Part shown: positions 59,928 through 64,000 of the stretch, one piece after another
Layout of the letters: each line of letters starts with the position of its first letter
Position numbering within the stretch: position 1 is the stretch's first letter
Assembly: GCA_903870165.1 (NCBI GenBank)
Contig: CAIQBW010000017.1
Span: 62,001-126,000 of the forward strand
Reading direction: 5' to 3'
Length of the DNA: 64,000 nt
Source of the DNA: an uncultured Methylophilaceae bacterium
GTDB taxonomy: Bacteria; Pseudomonadota; Gammaproteobacteria; Burkholderiales; Methylophilaceae
Translations under genes and position numbers: made by a program
Notes under the pieces: model-generated
Database searches by the model: none
What the model was told of the DNA's origin: nothing
Seen by the model: the letters and a program-made list of their open reading frames with translations, nothing else

Positions 59928-60873
59928 AGCCTGAGGTTTTTAATTTGATGGGTTGATGATTTATATCATAAAGATTTAGATTGGTTTCTTGCGTCGTTTC
60001 ACCAATCACTGAAAGTTTTAAATTCAGTTTTTTGCCGATGGCCAAAATCGTATCATGTTGAGATGTTGATGCGGTAAAGCATAACTCATAATCATCGCCG
60101 CCAGCTAAGCATAGGCTTTGAAGTGTTTTAACATCAATCTCGTTGATAATATTAACGTGTGGAATTTGTTCCCAATATAGATTAGCGCCTAAGTTTGAAC
60201 GTTCTAAAATATGCCCTAAATCGGCTAAGATTCCGTCTGAAATGTCGATGGCGCTATGTGCAATTTCTTTTAGTGCCAGACCTAACGTCACTCTCGGTTG
60301 AGGCGCTTGAAGTGCATCAATGCAGGTTTGCTTTTCAGTAGCAGTTAAAGTGTTTTCAGGCAGTTTGTTTTGCAGTTGCGCTAAGCCTAGCGCCGCTTCA
60401 CCCAATGTCCCAGAGACCCAAATTTCGTCATTAGCTTTTGCACTATCTCGGCGAAGTGCTTTGCCAATCGGCACTTCACCCATGATTTGCACACTAATGT
60501 TGAGCGGGCCGCGCGTAGTGTCGCCACCAATGAGGCTAACACCATGTTCATCGGCACAAGCAAAAAAACCACGTGAAAACTCAGCTAACCAAGCTTCATC
60601 AATGTTCGGCAAGGCAATCGCAAGCGTTGCCCATTTTGGTGTTGCGCCCATGGCCGCCATGTCTGAAATGTTGACAGCCAGCGATTTCCACCCAACAAAA
60701 TAAGCAGGGCAATCTTCTAGAAAATGGGTACCAGCCACTGACATATCTGCGGAAATTGCCAGCTGATGCCCTGCGCTGATTTGAATAAGCGCGGCATCAT
60801 CCCCCACGCTCAAGTCAGCATTCTGGATTGGGCGCGTGAAGTATTTGTCGACAATGTTGAATTCGGTTGGCAT
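59911..60873 (-). CDS. thiL: Thiamine-monophosphate kinase
   Basis: 320 residues from ATG 60873. VGDDAALI, AISADMSVAGTHF, SDMAAMGATPKWATLAIALP, LIGGDTTRGPLNISVQIMG, AIDISDGILADLGHI, GGDDYELCFTA. Last step of thiamine diphosphate synthesis. A longer frame to 60933 overlaps the neighbouring gene and is rejected. Confidence 0.97.
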   Translation of the reverse strand: MPTEFNIVDKYFTRPIQNADLSVGDDAALIQISAGHQLAISADMSVAGTHFLEDCPAYFVGWKSLAVNISDMAAMGATPKWATLAIALPNIDEAWLAEFSRGFFACADEHGVSLIGGDTTRGPLNISVQIMGEVPIGKALRRDSAKANDEIWVSGTLGEAALGLAQLQNKLPENTLTATEKQTCIDALQAPQPRVTLGLALKEIAHSAIDISDGILADLGHILERSNLGANLYWEQIPHVNIINEIDVKTLQSLCLAGGDDYELCFTASTSQHDTILAIGKKLNLKLSVIGETTQETNLNLYDINHQPIKLKTSGYDHFS

Positions 60874-60887
60874 CAGTGAATTGGGCG

Positions 60888-61286
60888 TTACGCGCCCATT
60901 AGAAAAGGTTTTGCCAGCAATAAAAACGCACAAATACCAATGATATTGATTGTTGTCGCTGTACCAAAAATTCTCAATCTAAAGTCTTCATTCGCTTGGC
61001 TTACCCCATAGGCATGAATAATTCGCGCTGTCACCAGCGCGATACATAAGCCATGGATGATCCACTGTGAGTATGACTGAATTTCAAGCAGGGAAATGAG
61101 CAAAAGTGTAAACGGCACGTATTCTGAAAAATTAGCGTGCACGCGTGCTGCTCTTAATATGCTTTTTTCCCCACCATCCCCAATGGCCACTTTGTTTTCG
61201 CGCCTTGTTTTAATGGTTCTGACAGAAAGCACAATAAAGAGTAATGCTAATATTGCAGCATAGTATGGGGTAATGTTTAGTTGCAT
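60888..61286 (-). CDS. MAPEG-family membrane protein
   Basis: 132 residues with four TM helices: ITPYYAAILALLFIVLSVRTI, RAARVHANFSEYVPFTLLLISLL (motif HANFSEYVP), then two more helices. Typical small MAPEG protein; a glutathione-linked or unknown reaction. Upstream of thiL on the same strand. Confidence 0.9.
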   Translation of the reverse strand: MQLNITPYYAAILALLFIVLSVRTIKTRRENKVAIGDGGEKSILRAARVHANFSEYVPFTLLLISLLEIQSYSQWIIHGLCIALVTARIIHAYGVSQANEDFRLRIFGTATTINIIGICAFLLLAKPFLMGA

Positions 61287-61301
61287 AGCGATCTCTATCT
61301 C

Positions 61302-61886
61302 TTATACCTTGGCGGCTGACTTCGGTCTAAATGCTTGAACAATCGCGGCATTTGTTTCAATGTATGGCGCGCCTATTAAGTCCAAACAATAAGGCACCGC
61401 GGCAAAAATGCCATGCACCGTTTGATTGCCATTTTCATCTTTTAATCCCTCTAGCGTTTGAGCGATGGCTTTAGGCTGTCCGGGCAAATTAATAATGAGG
61501 CTCTGCTTGCGTATTACAGCGACTTGGCGCGACAAAATAGCCGTTGGGACAAAGTTTAAGCTGATTTGACGCATCTGCTCTCCAAAGCCTGGCATTTCTC
61601 TATCAGCTACGGCAAGCGTGGCTTCTGGGGTGACATCTCGAATCGCTGGTCCTGTGCCGCCCGTGGTTAAAATCAAATTACAGCCCTCGTCGTCTACAAG
61701 CTGTTTCAATGTGAACTCAATTTCAGATTTTTCATCGGGAATTAGACGTGTTACTGCTTGCCAAGGAGTGATGAGAGCTTTGCTAAGCCACTCTTGTAAG
61801 TGTGGCAAGCCAAGATCTTGATATGTGCCTGATGAGGCGCGGTCGCTAATTGAAACAAGGCCGATTTTAATTGTTTGTGCTGACAT
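61302..61886 (-). CDS. mog: Molybdopterin adenylyltransferase / MoaB-Mog family
   Basis: 194 residues from ATG 61886. GLVSISDRASSGTYQDLGLP, ILTTGGTGPAIRDVTPEATLAV, REMPGFGEQMRQISL, LPGQPKAIAQTLE. Adenylylates molybdopterin before Mo insertion. No other moa/moe gene is near. Confidence 0.93.
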   Translation of the reverse strand: MSAQTIKIGLVSISDRASSGTYQDLGLPHLQEWLSKALITPWQAVTRLIPDEKSEIEFTLKQLVDDEGCNLILTTGGTGPAIRDVTPEATLAVADREMPGFGEQMRQISLNFVPTAILSRQVAVIRKQSLIINLPGQPKAIAQTLEGLKDENGNQTVHGIFAAVPYCLDLIGAPYIETNAAIVQAFRPKSAAKV

Positions 61887-62019
61887 TTGAATTATTTTGA
61901 TGGTCTGATGGTCAGAGTTAAACATTCTATTCTAAAGTTAAATCATCCCATATTATGAGTGAAAGTTGTCATCCTCTTTTATTGGCTTGCTTAAAGCGAT
62001 TATTTAAAAAGGAAACATC

Positions 62020-62757
62020 ATGCGTTTATTGCGTTACAGCTTGTTAGGCCTCATTTTTGCCGCCAATGTTTCAGTCGTTAATCTAGCTGCGGCTGAAGAT
62101 GCGCAGTCCCTTGAGGCGATTGTGGCGAATGAAAATTTCTTTATTAGTTCTTTTGTTGAGTCTAAGCCAAGTAATGCTAAACGAATTGTGTCTGATGCGG
62201 TGCCAAAAATATATGCAGGTACAGATAAAATCGCAGATAAGCATCGCATGGAGGAGCGGGGCTTTGAGTTGATTGGTTACTCCGACTTCAAAGCGGGAAG
62301 TATTGCACCAGAGCTTGCCTTGCCACAGGCGCAAAAAGTGCATGCCGACTTAGTGTTGGTTTATAGCGAGCGCGCAGACCAAGTCTCGGCAAGTGCAAGA
62401 ATTCAGCAATTGCGAGAGGCTAAAAAAACAGGCCAAGCCCCCATCGAAGCTGGTGCTAGTTATGCATACTTCGCCTCTTATTGGGCCAAGTTGGCTAAAC
62501 CTTCATTGGGAGTTCACGTGAAAGTGCCAGAAAAAGGAGATGATTCAGAGGGGCTGAAGGTCTTGGTAGTGCTTGATGGCTCTGCCGCTGAAAAAGCAGG
62601 TTTACTTAAGGATGATTACTTAATCAGTATTGGCGATGTTCAGCTGGTGACGGTCGCTGATTTATCAAAAGCAGTGAATCAGTATTCAGGTAAAACAGTG
62701 GATATGGCTTATGTGAGGAATCGCATGCACCAAGAAAGTCAAGTCAGTTTTGATTAA
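62020..62757 (+). CDS. Periplasmic PDZ-domain protein
   Basis: 245 residues: signal peptide ending LAAA, an unrecognised 140-residue central domain (GFELIGYSDFKAGSIAPE; AQKVHADLVLVYSE), and a C-terminal PDZ domain (VLVVLDGSAAEKAGLLKDDYLISIGDVQL, in parts; ADLSKAV). No protease residues. RBS AAGGAA. Convergent with darP. Confidence 0.85.
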   Translation: MRLLRYSLLGLIFAANVSVVNLAAAEDAQSLEAIVANENFFISSFVESKPSNAKRIVSDAVPKIYAGTDKIADKHRMEERGFELIGYSDFKAGSIAPELALPQAQKVHADLVLVYSERADQVSASARIQQLREAKKTGQAPIEAGASYAYFASYWAKLAKPSLGVHVKVPEKGDDSEGLKVLVVLDGSAAEKAGLLKDDYLISIGDVQLVTVADLSKAVNQYSGKTVDMAYVRNRMHQESQVSFD

Positions 62758-62769
62758 ACGCTGATGACA

Positions 62770-63333
62770 TTAGCTTTCGTCGACACTCTCTTCGCTTGAA
62801 TCCCCAGTTTGGGATTCAGCCGTTATTTCTCTTAGCAACTTAAATAGCTCGCGGCTACTTTTTGGCGGCTTGTTCGCTGAAGCCTCACGGCGAGCATTGC
62901 GAATTAATGTGCGAATTTGTTGGCTATCCACATTGGGGTATTGCTGAATAAATTCAGATAGCGCAGCTTCATCATCAATCAGGCGAGCACGCCAGCGTTC
63001 TAGATTGTGGAAGTAAGCGTTCTCTGCAGTGTTTTTGCCTTCCCATTTTTCCATTTGCTCAACAATAGGTGCAATATCAATTTCGCGCATCAAGCTGCCA
63101 ATGTATTGTTTTTGGCGGCGCGTTGCGCCGTTAGCTGTAATGCGTTTCGCTTCGTTAATCGCATCAACTAAACGCTCTGGCAGATCAAGCTGTGTCAGCT
63201 TGCTATTGGGGAGAGCAACCAATTTAACGCCGATTTCCTGCAAAGCATCTGCCTCGGCTTTTAGTTTGGTTTTGCTGATGGGTTCGATTAAATCGATTTC
63301 CTCAGCGTTGGGATCTTTCTTTTTGGGTCTCAT
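62770..63333 (-). CDS. darP: Ribosome biogenesis factor DarP (YjgA)
   Basis: 187 residues, helical, charged: PISKTKLKAEADALQEIGVKLVAL, KRITANGATRRQKQYIGSLMREID (in parts), FHNLERWRARLIDDEAALSEFI and PNVDSQQIRTLIRNARREA. Matches the DarP/YjgA 50S assembly factor, usually divergent from pmbA as here. Confidence 0.95.
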   Translation of the reverse strand: MRPKKKDPNAEEIDLIEPISKTKLKAEADALQEIGVKLVALPNSKLTQLDLPERLVDAINEAKRITANGATRRQKQYIGSLMREIDIAPIVEQMEKWEGKNTAENAYFHNLERWRARLIDDEAALSEFIQQYPNVDSQQIRTLIRNARREASANKPPKSSRELFKLLREITAESQTGDSSEESVDES

Positions 63334-63390
63334 AGTGCGATATGATAGCAGTTTTTAGAAATTCCTTTGAATGAGAACGGTATCAAGCCC

Positions 63391-64000
63391 ATGAGTGAGC
63401 CACGATTTAGTTATTCCTTAGCGCAATTGCAAGAGATGAGCGAGACCGTTTTACGCCTTGCTAAAGCGGCTGGTGCGAGCGCTGCAGAGGCTGAAGTCAG
63501 CTTGGGATTTGGTCAAAATGTTTCAGTGCGGATGAATGAAACTGAAACCATCGAATATAACCGCGACAAAGGCGTCTCAGTCAGCGTTTATTTCGGCCAA
63601 CAAAAAGGCCATGCAAGTACTTCAGATCTTTCACCACTAGCACTTCAAGATACCGTTGCAGCCGCTTGCAATATTGCCCGCTACACTGCTAAGGATGAAT
63701 ATTGTGGCTTGGCAGATGCTGCTTTAATGGCTAAAGACATCCCTGATTTAGACTTGCATCACCCTTGGGATATCACGGTAGATGAAGCGATTGAATTGGC
63801 TAAAGTGTGTGAGGCTGAAGCACGTGGTGTTGATAAACGCATTACGAATTCTGAAGGCGCTTCAGTTTCTACTTATGAAGGTATGTTCGCATATGCCAAC
63901 TCCCATAGCTTTAATGGCGGATACGCAAGCTCGCGTCACGGATTGAGCTGCTCAGTGATTGCCGATGATGGTCAAGACAATATGCAACGTGACTATTGGT
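63391..64000 (+). CDS. pmbA: Metalloprotease PmbA/TldE, N-terminal part
   Basis: Starts at ATG 63391; open to the window end (203 codons). AAGASAAEAEVSLGFGQNVSVRMNETETIEYNRDKGVSVSVYFG (in parts) and ASTSDLSPLALQDTVAAACNIARYTAKDEYCGLAD (in parts) are the TldD/PmbA N-terminal domain. Works with TldD on peptide processing. An earlier ATG 63371 meets a stop after seven codons. Confidence 0.96.
   Translation, partial: MSEPRFSYSLAQLQEMSETVLRLAKAAGASAAEAEVSLGFGQNVSVRMNETETIEYNRDKGVSVSVYFGQQKGHASTSDLSPLALQDTVAAACNIARYTAKDEYCGLADAALMAKDIPDLDLHHPWDITVDEAIELAKVCEAEARGVDKRITNSEGASVSTYEGMFAYANSHSFNGGYASSRHGLSCSVIADDGQDNMQRDYW

Overview
The window reads as a chromosomal segment of a methylotrophic betaproteobacterium, most likely Methylophilaceae (Methylotenera or Methylophilus-like). 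This rests on the housekeeping blocks at both ends (arfB-tsaB-rimI-UDG-like-proS on the left; lysC-alaS-recX-recA-pncC-pgpA-thiL and darP/pmbA on the right), on the modest GC content, and on the c-type cytochrome/porin pair. No 16S gene is present, so the genus is inferred.

Layout. 1-7.3 kb is core chromosome ending in queA and a tRNA-Leu(CAA). 7.4-17.3 kb is an AT-richer accessory region starting directly after that tRNA: a two-gene CBASS (CD-NTase plus Cap15-type membrane effector), a tyrosine integrase, a RelE/HigB-type toxin-antitoxin pair, several unrecognised genes, a second HigBA pair, and a short recombinase lacking the first catalytic Arg. 17.4-22.7 kb holds a tightly packed six-gene operon (thermostable-hemolysin family, AMP-ligase, heme-oxygenase-like diiron oxidase, SDR, TPR, DUF2141) with a divergent MarR regulator; it looks like a lipid or fatty-acid-derived biosynthetic locus. 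22.8-24.8 kb is a cytochrome-porin gene broken by an in-frame amber codon, followed by a diheme cytochrome c. 24.8-29.3 kb returns to mobile-type genes: DUF6641, a third TA pair, a umuC 3' remnant and a SEC-C/nuclease-like protein.

29.3-38.3 kb is unusual. Degenerate tRNA-Lys 3' ends and a repeated terminator-bearing tail occur between small cargo modules (secreted protein; outer-membrane barrel; LysR + SbtA bicarbonate transporter + entericidin + Cys-rich repeat protein; MarR + YceI + CDGSH; DUF2798 + hydrolase + SDR + TetR). This looks like serial accretion at a tRNA-Lys site. 38.4-42.8 kb is ordinary chromosome (OmpA family, two-component system).

42.9-53.0 kb is a complete integrated element in the 3' end of tRNA-Arg(ACG). 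It has 48-bp att repeats, duplicated terminators, paired 10-bp repeats near both ends (candidate integrase arm sites), a P4-type integrase, an AlpA-like regulator, a MobV relaxase, a lone small terminase subunit, a CI-like repressor with operators, a frameshifted HNH gene, an McrB-N/HNH restriction-like protein and a Schlafen-type AlbA_2 regulator. The rest of the window is core chromosome, ending inside pmbA.

Main candidates for new biology are the tRNA-Lys module array, the diiron-oxidase operon with a C9 tract at a gene junction, the tRNA-Arg element mixing relaxase and terS, the CBASS locus, and the CGCN-repeat membrane protein. All calls are by eye from sequence; no searches were run.
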